Source: Xanthobacter oligotrophicus
GTDB lineage: Bacteria; Pseudomonadota; Alphaproteobacteria; Rhizobiales; Xanthobacteraceae
Direction: 5' to 3'
NCBI RefSeq assembly: GCF_008364685.1
Contig: NZ_VTTL01000004.1
Span: 186,001 to 250,000 of the forward strand
Length of the DNA: 64,000 bases
A model generated the notes under the pieces. The model did not search any database. It was not told where the DNA came from and saw only the letters and a program-made list of their open reading frames with translations. How positions within the stretch are numbered: the stretch's first letter is position 1; every line of letters starts with the position of its first letter. Position numbers and translations under genes: made by a program. Below are positions 25,515-33,701 of the stretch, in pieces.

Positions 25515-26264
25515 TCAGTGGATGAGCATGCCGCCGTTGACGTCGATCACCGCGCCGGTGACGTAGGCGGAGAGATCCGAGGCGAGGAACAGGAAGATGT
25601 TCGCCACGTCCTGCGGCACGCCGAGGCGGTTGAGCGGGATGTTCTCGAGGATCTTCACGCGGGCGTCGTCGGAGATCTTGCCGGCGTTGATGTCGGTCTG
25701 GATCAGGCCGGGGGTGACGCAGTTCACCCGGATGCCGTCGGCGCCCAGCTCGCGGGCCATGGCCTTCGCCAGCCCGAGCACGCCGGCCTTGGCGGCGGAA
25801 TAATGCGCGCCGCCGAGGATGCCGCCGCCACGCTGGGCGGAGACCGACGACATGCAGGCGATGGCCCCGGCCTTGCGCTCGCGCATGTGTGGCATCACCG
25901 CCTGGCTCAGATAGAGCACGCCCTTCAGGTTCACGTCCTGGATGCGGGCCCAGCTTTCGGGATCGATATCCCACACCTTGATGGCCTGGGTGATGCCCGC
26001 ATTGTTGATGAGGATGTCGATCTGGCCGGTGGCGGCGAGCACCTCGCCGATGGCGCGGGCGCAATCGGCCTTGTCGGTCACGTCGCAGCCGATGCCGACA
26101 TGTTCGGGACCGAGTTCTGCGGCCGCCTTGGCGGCGCCGGCCGCGTCGAGGTCCAGAATGGCGACACGCGCCCCCTGGGCGGCGAAGGTCTTGGCCGTCG
26201 CAAAGCCGATGCCGCGCGCGCCGGCCCCACCCGAAATGACTGCGGTCTTGCCCTTGAGCAGCAC
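25515..26264 (-). CDS. SDR-family dehydrogenase
   Basis: This is a 249-residue classical short-chain dehydrogenase. It has the cofactor motif ISGGAGARGIGFATA (TGxxxGxG-like), acidic residue in ILDLDAAG suggesting NAD preference, NNAG, catalytic serine in CMSSVSAQ, and YSAAK. GTG at 26264 is the likely start because GGGAGGACGTATC lies just upstream and the Rossmann strand begins at once; no ATG start fits as well. It is the first gene of the LysR-linked operon. It probably oxidises a polyol or sugar that enters the transketolase route. Confidence 0.88.
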   Translation of the reverse strand: MLLKGKTAVISGGAGARGIGFATAKTFAAQGARVAILDLDAAGAAKAAAELGPEHVGIGCDVTDKADCARAIGEVLAATGQIDILINNAGITQAIKVWDIDPESWARIQDVNLKGVLYLSQAVMPHMRERKAGAIACMSSVSAQRGGGILGGAHYSAAKAGVLGLAKAMARELGADGIRVNCVTPGLIQTDINAGKISDDARVKILENIPLNRLGVPQDVANIFLFLASDLSAYVTGAVIDVNGGMLIH

Positions 26265-26353
26265 GATACGTCCTCCCGATCCAATTTTGGTTGGCCGGAG
26301 TGTGTCGGAAACCTTACGTCGGGAAAAACACAAAAATTGCGCGAACCGGTGAA

Positions 26354-26367
26354 TTAGGTTCATCTAA
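26354..26367. promoter_or_regulatory. candidate LysR operator TTAG-N6-CTAA
   Basis: The dyad TTAGGTTCATCTAA lies 7 bp before the LysR-gene start, next to a second overlapping dyad GAACC-N9-GGTTC (26343-26361), in the 109-bp divergent gap between the SDR operon and the regulator. LysR-type regulators usually bind interrupted dyads in such gaps and repress themselves. Confidence 0.5.
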
Positions 26368-26373
26368 GGGAGC

Positions 26374-27264
26374 ATGAATGCTCTTCCGCTCGGCGCCCTG
26401 CGCGCCTTCGAGGCTGCCGCTCGCACCGGCTCGTTCCGCGCCGCAGCGGAGGAACTCGCCATCTCGCCGAGCGCGGTCAGCCACGCCATCCGCAAGCTGG
26501 AGGACCTGATGGGTGTCCCATTGTTCGAGCGGGAGGGGCGGGTCGTGCGGCTCAATCCAGCCGGCGAGGCGCTTCATCTCAGCGTTTCCACGGGCTTCGA
26601 CGAATTGCGGCACGGCATTGAGCAGGTCAGCGGCCGGGCCAGCAACCACTTGCGGCTGCACTGCGCGCCCAGCATGGCGGCGCAGTGGCTGATGCCGCGA
26701 CTGCGCCGGCTCATCGCCGAGAATCCCGGCTTCGACATCCGCCTGTCGGCCAGCACGGATTATCCGCGCTTCCTGAATGATGAATTTGATGCGGACATCT
26801 GCTACGGCCCGCCCCGGCAGGAGGGCCTCACCGTCATTCCCCTCGGCGAGGAGACGGTGCGCCCGCTCTGCGCGCCCGAGATGGCGGCCGGCATCCGCAT
26901 TCCGGCGGACCTCTACGACCATCCGCTGATCGAGAGCGAGCACAAGAGGCTGCGCTGGAATGCGTGGTTTCTCGCCAACGGCCTTGCCCCGCCGAGCCCG
27001 CGCGGCAGCCGGTTCGACCGCAGCTTCATGGCGATTGCGGCGGCGGTGGACGGGCTTGGCGTGACGCTGGAATCCACCCGCCTCGCCGAGCGCGAGATCG
27101 CCGACGGCCGGCTGGTGGCGCCCCTCGACGGCGTGGCCCATGACCTTCGCTACATGGGCCACTTCCTAGTTTTTCCGGCGAAGGCCAAGCCGCGCAAGGC
27201 GGTCCGCATCTTCGCCGACTGGCTGGCCCGGGAACTGGGGCTGAAGCCGCCTCCGGCCCTGTGA
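26374..27264 (+). CDS. LysR-family regulator, GcvA-like
   Basis: The 296-residue protein has an N-terminal helix-turn-helix (ALRAFEAAARTGSFRAAAEELAISPSAVSHAIRKLE) with the GcvA-type features PLFEREGRVVRL and ALHLSVSTGFDEL, followed by the two-lobed effector domain (LRLHCAPSMAAQWLMPRL). It is divergent from the SDR-split transketolase-TRAP operon and is the obvious regulator of that cluster. The inducer is presumably the TRAP substrate or an intermediate. AAGGGAGC precedes the ATG. Confidence 0.93.
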   Translation: MNALPLGALRAFEAAARTGSFRAAAEELAISPSAVSHAIRKLEDLMGVPLFEREGRVVRLNPAGEALHLSVSTGFDELRHGIEQVSGRASNHLRLHCAPSMAAQWLMPRLRRLIAENPGFDIRLSASTDYPRFLNDEFDADICYGPPRQEGLTVIPLGEETVRPLCAPEMAAGIRIPADLYDHPLIESEHKRLRWNAWFLANGLAPPSPRGSRFDRSFMAIAAAVDGLGVTLESTRLAEREIADGRLVAPLDGVAHDLRYMGHFLVFPAKAKPRKAVRIFADWLARELGLKPPPAL

Positions 27265-27303
27265 GCCCACAAGGCAACTCGGACCGTATCCTGAGCCCTG
27301 ACA

Positions 27304-27352
27304 CCGGAGCATCGCGACACGGCTTGCGACAGTACGGTCGTCGATGCTCCGG
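27304..27352. repeat. 11-bp inverted repeat downstream of LysR gene
   Basis: CCGGAGCATCG (27304-27314) and CGATGCTCCGG (27342-27352) form a perfect 11-bp stem with a 27-base loop, 40 bp past the LysR gene stop. No T-run follows. The rest of the 292-bp gap to 27556 shows nothing else except falling GC content towards the next operon. Confidence 0.55.
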
Positions 27353-27556
27353 GCTCGCTCCCAGGCTGCGGCGGGCCCAGGAGGAGGGGGAGAAGTGGAA
27401 CCGGAACTGTTCAGGTCAAACCAGGCTGGGCGGCTAATCCACCTCTGGATCTAAGTCAGGAGACCATTGTCCAATCCGACTGCGATGTCGTGTATTGGAA
27501 TTGGTTCTCGTGATTTTTCGAGCGAATTTGATATCAGTTCGCGTAATTAAGATGTT

Positions 27557-27949
27557 CTAGTTGCGCGATACGCGCGCTGCTGTCTTCTCCGCTCGGCCAG
27601 GAAGTAGCCGCGCGTAGGATGTCTCGTTGTTGTCGTTCCAGATGATCTTGTCCCCGCTCAACGCGACGAAGACACAGTTCCAGCTGATCTTTTTCCCGTT
27701 GTCCTCGTCGTAGGCGAGGCAGAGCTTGTTACCGACGATCCGCCAGTAGCCCTGGTAGGCCTCGTGTTGATTGCGGCCGTAGATGGCGCCGTTGGGGCTC
27801 AGGTATTCGGCATAGAACTCACCATCCTCGATGCCGACGACGGTATTGCCGACCATCCGCGCGCGGATCTCATCGGCGGTGAGCTCGAAGTCGGACGCGT
27901 GGGCGCATGTCGCCAGGACGGCAATAGCCGCAGCAGCAAGAAGTCTCAT
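27557..27949 (-). CDS. small secreted protein of unknown function
   Basis: The 130-residue protein has a clear signal peptide (MRLLAAAAIAVLATCAHASD). The mature part starts FELTADEIRARMVGNTVVGI and contains YLSPNGAIYGRNQHEAYQGYWRIVGNKLCLAYD and a second cysteine in WNCVFV. The pattern of an LT.xEIrx..GNTV start, a beta-rich middle and two cysteines occurs in many small exported alphaproteobacterial proteins with no assigned role. It is the last gene of a three-gene minus operon, 15 bp after the membrane-anchored protein. Function not assigned. Confidence 0.75.
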   Translation of the reverse strand: MRLLAAAAIAVLATCAHASDFELTADEIRARMVGNTVVGIEDGEFYAEYLSPNGAIYGRNQHEAYQGYWRIVGNKLCLAYDEDNGKKISWNCVFVALSGDKIIWNDNNETSYARLLPGRAEKTAARVSRN

Positions 27950-27964
27950 GACACGCTCTCCTCT

Positions 27965-28837
27965 TCAGTTGCGTGGGACGAACTGCTCGACGAATGGATA
28001 GATGTTGAGGGCAAGTTCCAAGACCAGGATAGCCAGGATCCAAAGCACGATCCGGTTGCTCTTGGACCATTGGGATGCCTCGATGATCCTGGTGTTGAGG
28101 ACCTCGTGATATTCGAAGGCGAAGTCCAGGGGTTCGCCGAGGGCTTCGAGGCGGTCATAGAGATCGGCCTGAAGAGCGAGTTCGGCGAACAGCCGCTTCG
28201 AGCCAGGGCTAAGCCTGGGATCGAGTTGTTCCAGGGCGGAGTCGTTGTGCAGGGCCTGGCTGTTCATCTCGGTGACGATCTCGGTCATCCGGCCGACCTT
28301 GGCACCGTTGCGCCTGAGATCGCCGGGCCAGACCGTGTGCGTCAGCCTCACATTCTGGTTGATCGAAGCCCACACTTCGGGCATGCGGCGTTCGATTTCG
28401 CAGATGTTTCGTTCGAGAAGCGTGAAGCGGATCAGCGCGTCACGGGCGTCCGCGAACTGTTCGGGGCCCGCGTAGATGATGGCGCGGGTGTTGGTCCACA
28501 CCACCCGCGCCGTCCGCAGCCCCGCGCGAACCACACGGCCACCGTCCTTGGGGCCCTCCAGGGGGAGGTCTTCCAGCCAGGCGTTGTCGTCGCCGCCGAA
28601 CGCCAGAGGCGGCATCCAGAGCAAGGAGAGGGAGCGTCCGTTGGTATCGTCAAACCGTGACGATGGAGCTATCGCATCAACGGGCTCGGCGACCACGAAA
28701 GCCCTGCGCGGCTCCTCGATTATGAAAACCTCCGCCTCCTCAAGAGCAGTCCCCCGTTCGGGGGCGGCATCGAGGAAGCGAAGCCGCCACGCACGGGCTT
28801 CGATCTCGACCGTCGGGTTGGGAAGTGTCCTTTGCAT
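27965..28837 (-). CDS. C-terminally membrane-anchored protein, RMD1/DUF155-like architecture
   Basis: The 290-residue protein is mostly soluble, with one hydrophobic helix near the C-terminus (IVLWILAILVLELALNIYPFV) followed by a short tail. The second half is helical (LIRFTLLERNICEIERRMPEVW, LFAELALQADLYDRLEALGEPLDFAFEYHEVLNTRIIEASQWSKSNR). This long coiled region ending in a helix, then one membrane segment, resembles the RMD1/DUF155 family, where the same layout anchors the protein to a membrane. The match is by pattern only. I chose the ATG at 28837; it lies 26 bp after the oxidase-methyltransferase gene. Function unknown. Confidence 0.65.
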   Translation of the reverse strand: MQRTLPNPTVEIEARAWRLRFLDAAPERGTALEEAEVFIIEEPRRAFVVAEPVDAIAPSSRFDDTNGRSLSLLWMPPLAFGGDDNAWLEDLPLEGPKDGGRVVRAGLRTARVVWTNTRAIIYAGPEQFADARDALIRFTLLERNICEIERRMPEVWASINQNVRLTHTVWPGDLRRNGAKVGRMTEIVTEMNSQALHNDSALEQLDPRLSPGSKRLFAELALQADLYDRLEALGEPLDFAFEYHEVLNTRIIEASQWSKSNRIVLWILAILVLELALNIYPFVEQFVPRN

Positions 28838-28863
28838 GACTCGGCCCCTTTCGTGTTCGGGCT

Positions 28864-31047
28864 TCAAGGCATCAGGGCGGCCCGGGCGGCGACGGGCCGG
28901 ACAGGGACGCGATCGTCGTCGTAGAGGTGCTCGGCGATGATCCGCGCGACCTCGGCAGCCGTGGCGATATCCCGCGATGCGGTTTCCTGCTTGGCTTCGT
29001 AGGTGCAGTAGCGAAGGCACTCCGCGTCCTCGAACCATTCGCTGGGCGCCACACCGGCCCCCACCGAGAGGCGCCAGGCGCTGTCGAGCTTGGCGGGATC
29101 GGCGAAGGCGAAGCGGAAGCCCAGCGAAAGCAGCAGGTCCGACCATCCCCACCGCGACGTCAGCGTCTTGATGCCGGTGAGAAGCTCATACCGTTCGATG
29201 ACCTCGATAGGCAGGTCGCTGGTGACCGAGCCGAGGATGAAGCCGCGGGAGGCGACGCGCCGGATCTCGGTGATGACCTCGGTAAGCTGGTCGCGCTCGA
29301 GGCGGCACAGGCCGGTCTCGATGACCACATCGAACGAACCGTCGGGAAACGGCAGCCGCTGCGGACAGATGCGCAGGTTATGGCCGCGCAGCCGGTGCGG
29401 GGTGCCTTCCCAGGCGGCGCGGCAGGGCTCGACGCCTATGGCATCGAACCCGAGGGCCCGCAGGTCCGACAGCAGCTTGCCGGAACCCGAGCCGAAATGC
29501 AGGATCCGCGCGCCGGGCTGCACGCCCCATGCGGTTTCCATGATCTCGGCCAGGTAGCTGCCGTTGAGCGCCCTGTTTCGTCCGGTATCGCTGGTTTCGG
29601 TCGTCGGGTCGCGGCGCACGGTGGCGGGCGCGAACTGCGAGTGCCGCCGCGCCATGACCTCGCTGACGATGATGTCGGAGGCGGCATCGGCCGAATCCAG
29701 GACGCCGTTGAGCGTCGCGTCGAACATATAGTCGCCCACCGCCAGAAGGCCGGGATACTGCTTGGCCGCGGGGCGGTGGTTTACAAAGGCGCTGCGCACC
29801 GGATAGCCGCCGGGAATCGCATTCACCGATGCCATCCAGCGATGGATCCGGCGATCGACCAGCAGCCGGCGGGCATCCCCGAAGGCCGGCGGCAGGGCGT
29901 CGAGGCAGAGGCGCTCGATATCCTCGTCGGTCATGTTGGCCAGGCCCAGGGCGGCGTTGCCGGCGATGAGGAAGCCCAGCGCCCCCCACGGTCCGATGGG
30001 GGTGCGCGCGCCCTCGTCATAGGCGCAGCAGCCATCGAAGGCGTCGAGCATCCACCAGGCCCCGGAGATGTGCTCGCGCCAGAACGGGCGCTCGAACAGC
30101 AGAGTGGCACGCAGGTAGTGGCCGGGCCGGTCGAAGTAGTTGATATGCTGGTCCATGGCCGCCTTGAGGTGCGGCGAGCGCCAGTCGATGATGGACAGCG
30201 CGGTCAGGGGCAGGCAGACGACCACATAATCGACCACCTCATGCTCGATGGCGCCGTGGGTGCAGATATCCAGCTGGAAGCGTCCGTCGAAGAGCGGCTT
30301 CACGGACTTCACCGTGGCACCGAGATGGACTTCCGCGTCGATCAGCTCGCACAGCCCGTCCACGATCTGCTCGTTGCCGCCGACCACGGAGAAAACGTCC
30401 ATGTATCCGGGCACGTCCATCAAGACGTTCTTGAGGAATGTCAGGCCGTTGGTGAGATGCGGTGGGGCGGCGACATCGCTGTGGGCCATGATGCGTACGT
30501 AACGCCGGGCCGCATCATTGGTAATCTCATTATAGAGTGTTTCCTCGCCCGACTTGCGGGCCCAGGAATGGTGGTTGTCCACGTTGCGGGTGCTGGCGTA
30601 GAAATCCTCCACGCTCAAGAGTTCCGCGCATTTCTGCTTGAAGCGGACGACCTGGTCCCGTGCTTCGGATCCAAATACCTCTCCCAGATGCTCCACATCG
30701 TGGATGATCTGCCCGTCGAGGATGCAGGAGCCACCGGCGATGTGCCGGATTTCAAGGCCGAGCTCGGTTTCGATCAGGTGGCGGAGGGGATCTGGACCGA
30801 GGGAGGAGTAATCGTAGATCTCCGCGACGCCGGCCTCGTAGGGCCCGACGCCGGCGAACTCGCCGGTGACGATCTTGCCGCCAAGGCGCTCGCTCGCTTC
30901 GAAGATCTTGATTCGGCAGGCTTCACCGAGCTTGTCGGTGAGGTGCCGGGCCGTGAATAGACCCCCCGGTCCACCTCCTATGATCGCGACAGTGCAGGGT
31001 TCGGCAGTCTCTCGACAATACTGGGCAGGAGATGGCGCATACCGCAT
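28864..31047 (-). CDS. flavin amine oxidase-SAM methyltransferase fusion
   Basis: The 727-residue protein has two enzyme halves. Residues about 18-470 form an FAD amine-oxidase/protoporphyrinogen-oxidase-like domain: dinucleotide motif AIIGGGPGGLFTARHL (21-36), acidic FEASERLGGK, and a C-terminal FAD-contact segment around LAVGDYMFDATLNGVLDSADAAS. Residues about 500-690 form a class I methyltransferase: motif I ARILHFGSGSGKLLSDL near 510, acidic strand IGVEP, and LPFPDGSFDVVIETGLCRL. AAGGAGG sets the ATG at 31047. It heads a compact operon with an anchored membrane protein and a secreted protein. Oxidation then methylation of one small molecule or lipid headgroup is plausible but not shown. 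I recognise no named family with this layout. Confidence 0.85.
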   Translation of the reverse strand: MRYAPSPAQYCRETAEPCTVAIIGGGPGGLFTARHLTDKLGEACRIKIFEASERLGGKIVTGEFAGVGPYEAGVAEIYDYSSLGPDPLRHLIETELGLEIRHIAGGSCILDGQIIHDVEHLGEVFGSEARDQVVRFKQKCAELLSVEDFYASTRNVDNHHSWARKSGEETLYNEITNDAARRYVRIMAHSDVAAPPHLTNGLTFLKNVLMDVPGYMDVFSVVGGNEQIVDGLCELIDAEVHLGATVKSVKPLFDGRFQLDICTHGAIEHEVVDYVVVCLPLTALSIIDWRSPHLKAAMDQHINYFDRPGHYLRATLLFERPFWREHISGAWWMLDAFDGCCAYDEGARTPIGPWGALGFLIAGNAALGLANMTDEDIERLCLDALPPAFGDARRLLVDRRIHRWMASVNAIPGGYPVRSAFVNHRPAAKQYPGLLAVGDYMFDATLNGVLDSADAASDIIVSEVMARRHSQFAPATVRRDPTTETSDTGRNRALNGSYLAEIMETAWGVQPGARILHFGSGSGKLLSDLRALGFDAIGVEPCRAAWEGTPHRLRGHNLRICPQRLPFPDGSFDVVIETGLCRLERDQLTEVITEIRRVASRGFILGSVTSDLPIEVIERYELLTGIKTLTSRWGWSDLLLSLGFRFAFADPAKLDSAWRLSVGAGVAPSEWFEDAECLRYCTYEAKQETASRDIATAAEVARIIAEHLYDDDRVPVRPVAARAALMP

Positions 31048-31388
31048 TTCGGCCTCCTTCGTGCAGCCGATACTTTCAGGTCCGAAGGCGAAATCGGCGA
31101 CGCAGTGTTCCAGAAACATTCGGTTCTTGAAGAGGACACGCTCCGCATGTCGCTCCTGACGGGTGCAGGTGCGTCGCGCGCTCTTCTAAACTAGTGCTTG
31201 CAGGGTCGCGCCGTGTCGCAGACGTCCTTCGGGGCAGGCCAACGCGGGCTTGCCTGAACGAAAGGTCTTTATCTGGACCGAGAGTGGGTCGGCATCCTCG
31301 TTTCGGTTGTTGTTGTTCTTATCTCGACTGAAATATTCATAGCATGCGCAAACTGAGCAAGAAACTATCGCGGAATTACGCTAAAACT

Positions 31389-31499
31389 GACATATTTTGG
31401 ACATATTCGCAATATGCTCGCAATTGCGAGATTCGAGCCATGGCGGCGTCTGGGACAGTCCCATGGTGTATAGAAGTACCCATCATTACGTAAGGTAAT
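31389..31499. promoter_or_regulatory. cluster of short palindromes in a 0.75-kb gene-free region
   Basis: The 748-bp gap from 31048 to 31795 has no convincing gene and is clearly AT-richer than its surroundings around 31300-31560. Within it are a direct repeat GACATATT (31389, 31400; 11-bp spacing) and the palindromes CATATT-CGC-AATATG (31402-31416), CTCGCAATTGCGAG (31417-31430), TGGGAC-A-GTCCCA (31451-31463) and ATTAC-GTAAG-GTAAT (31485-31499). It is about 340 bp upstream of the oxidase-methyltransferase operon. An operator array or an unannotated RNA is possible. Confidence 0.5.
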
Positions 31500-31795
31500 T
31501 TGTGCACAACTGTCGGTAAATATTGGGTTTTCGCAGATGATAATCGCGAGAATGTGAACCTCGATCGGTGCTTCGGTGCCGGCATCGTCCGGGCCACGAG
31601 GCTTATCGACATGGCGGAGGTCAAGTCCCTGCTCGAATGTCGTCCCGCTCTACCGCCGCGACGGGGGTGGCAAGGGAGATCTGCGCAGGGAGTGCCCCGC
31701 AGGCATTCATTCGGGAGGTGGCTTGGGGAAGGGGCTTGCGGGACTGTGCCGCGAGTGGCGGGCCGGATCGCGATCCGGCCCGAAGGGCAGCTGCC

Positions 31796-32062
31796 TCAGC
31801 GCGGCGAAGGGGCGGCGCCGGCGCCAGTCCGGGGCTTCAAGGTCCGCTTCGGCGCGGCGATCAAGCCTTCCCGCTGGGCCTTCTTGCGCGCAGCCTTGCG
31901 GGTGCGCCGCACGGCTTCGGCCGCTTCGCGGACACGACGCTCGGAGGGCTTCTCATACGCCTTGCGCTGCTTCATCTCGCGGAAAATACCTTCCCGCTGC
32001 ATGCGCTTCTTCAGGACTTTCAGGGCCTGTTCGATATTGTTGTCTCTGACGAGTACCTGCAA
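31796..32062 (-). CDS. rpsU: 30S ribosomal protein S21, TTG start
   Basis: The 88-residue product starts [42 protein letters not shown], the normal S21 sequence, and ends in a basic, proline-containing tail longer than in most S21 proteins. S21 binds the small subunit near the platform and affects initiation. S21 proteins begin MQVLVRDNN, and the codon in that position is TTG (32062), with GGAA about 8 bases upstream; no ATG is available there. Some alphaproteobacteria carry more than one rpsU, so this may be an extra copy. Confidence 0.9.
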   Translation of the reverse strand: MQVLVRDNNIEQALKVLKKRMQREGIFREMKQRKAYEKPSERRVREAAEAVRRTRKAARKKAQREGLIAAPKRTLKPRTGAGAAPSPR

Positions 32063-32193
32063 AACGGTTCCAATCTGAGGGTTGCCGCGAATCCCCGGCC
32101 GCAACGCGACCGCTCGCTCGAGGGCTCCCGGCATCATACCGGAAAGTGGGCGTCTTAGCACATATGCCGCGATTTACCGCATCGGCGCAGGAT

Positions 32194-33561
32194 TTATCCG
32201 TGCATGCCGATGGTCGCCGGCGGCAGATGGGCCCGGTGCCGGGCCGACATGGCGCCATAAAGGCCTTCCAGGTCGGCCGTATAGGCCGTCACGTCGAAGA
32301 GAGGCGCCGTCAACCTGTTCGCGGCGAGGCGGGCGCGCACATCCGCAAGACGCTCTTCGTCCACCGCCAGGGCGTAGGCGAGGTCGAAATAGGCCTCCGG
32401 ACTGTCGGTTACGAGGTCCGGCAGGCCGATGGCGTGAAGGATGCTGCCGGCAACCCGGGACGGAAAGGTGTCCCCGGGGCAGGTCACGAAGGGCAGGCCC
32501 GCCCACAGGGCATCGCTGGCGGTGGTGTGGGCGTTGAACGGCGAGGTGTCGAGCATCAGGTCGGCGAGCTGGAGCCGCCGCAGGTGCTCCGCCTGGCCCA
32601 CGTTGGCGCCGAAGACGAGGCGGCGGGCATCGATGCCCCGCGCGATGGCCTCGCTGCGCAGGTTCCCGGCGGCATAGGGGGTGTCGAGCAGCCACAGCAC
32701 GCTGTCGGGCACGCAGGCGAGGAGCCGGCACCAGATATCGAACATCTGGGGGGAAATTTTGTAGGGCTGGTTGAAGCAGCAGAAGACGAAGCCGTCGTCC
32801 GGCAATCCCGCCTCCCGGCGCGAGGGCCTGTCGCCCACGGGCGTTCGCCGGCCATGGGGATGATAGGTGTTTGGCATGTAGGCGAACGATTCGGAATAGA
32901 AGCCCGCGCTGGCCGGCGGGGTCAGGAACGGGTCGGTGATGACATAGTCGCAGATGCCCGCGCCCATGGTGCCGGGATATCCGAGGTAGTTGACCACCAC
33001 CGGCGCCGGCCGCAGCAGGGCGATGCCGGAGCGGGCCTGGGCGGTGAAGCCCTTCAGGTCGATGAGGATGTCCACCGCGTCGTCATAGATGAGCTGCGCC
33101 GCCGCGCTGTCCGCCATGGCGGCGATGTCCACGAAGCGGTCGCAGGCTGCCATCAGCCGGCGGCGCATGGGCAGGCCGTCGTCGGCGCCGAAAGAATAAG
33201 CACAGACCTCGAACGCATCGTGATCATGCGCCTCCAGCACCTCGATCAGGAGATGGGCGGTGGCGTGCTCATGGAAGTCGTTGGAGAGGTAACCAAGGCG
33301 GATCTTGCGCCGCTCCGAGGGCGGGAAGGTGAAGGCGAGGGCGTCACGCTCGACCTGCGCCGTCACCCGCCGCTCGCGGGTCCACAGTTCGGAGCATGTC
33401 CGCTGGTCACCTGCGCTCATGCCCGGCACCGACAGCAGGTGGAAGGGCGAAAGATGGTGGCCGTGGCCTTCCGCAAGGACGGCGGCGAGGTCCGTGTCAT
33501 CGGCGGCAAGGTCCGCCCACTCGCACATGTGCCGCCTGCGTCCGAATGTATTCGAGCCCAT
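32194..33561 (-). CDS. SPINDLY/OGT-type glycosyltransferase without TPR repeats
   Basis: This 455-residue protein matches the catalytic part of O-linked GlcNAc transferase (GT41/SPINDLY) proteins. It starts with the linker MCEWADL, then IRLGYLSNDFHEHATAHLLIEVLEAHD, LIDLKGFTAQARSGIALLRPAPVVVNYLGYPGTMGA, VFCCFNQPYKISPQMFDIWCRLL, LDTSPFNAHTTASDALWAGLPFVT and SRVAGSIL. Related bacterial proteins usually carry many TPR repeats before this region. None is present from the ATG at 33561, and no TPR-like sequence is visible before it. Some such proteins glycosylate protein partners such as flagellin; the target here is unknown. It precedes rpsU by 131 bp on the same strand. Confidence 0.85.
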   Translation of the reverse strand: MGSNTFGRRRHMCEWADLAADDTDLAAVLAEGHGHHLSPFHLLSVPGMSAGDQRTCSELWTRERRVTAQVERDALAFTFPPSERRKIRLGYLSNDFHEHATAHLLIEVLEAHDHDAFEVCAYSFGADDGLPMRRRLMAACDRFVDIAAMADSAAAQLIYDDAVDILIDLKGFTAQARSGIALLRPAPVVVNYLGYPGTMGAGICDYVITDPFLTPPASAGFYSESFAYMPNTYHPHGRRTPVGDRPSRREAGLPDDGFVFCCFNQPYKISPQMFDIWCRLLACVPDSVLWLLDTPYAAGNLRSEAIARGIDARRLVFGANVGQAEHLRRLQLADLMLDTSPFNAHTTASDALWAGLPFVTCPGDTFPSRVAGSILHAIGLPDLVTDSPEAYFDLAYALAVDEERLADVRARLAANRLTAPLFDVTAYTADLEGLYGAMSARHRAHLPPATIGMHG

Positions 33562-33701
33562 GTGTCGAGGACCCTCCTGCCCGCTGCCATTCGCCCCAGC
33601 GGTTTCGCGGGGGCATCTGTCGCGCAGGGTGGGGGTCGCAGACCCGCCGCCTCCAAGGTCAGATGGTATAATAAAGCAAGAAATGGACCGTCGAGGCAGC
33701 C

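Noticed and set aside
16431-26264. Sulfoquinovose transketolase (sulfo-TK) pathway
   Set aside because: A split transketolase is suggestive, but no sulfoquinovosidase, isomerase or sulfolactaldehyde enzymes are recognisable, so the name is not justified.
31376-31624. 82-codon minus-strand open frame in the palindrome-rich gap
   Set aside because: No ribosome-binding site, no family features, and it spans the inverted repeats; treated as non-coding.
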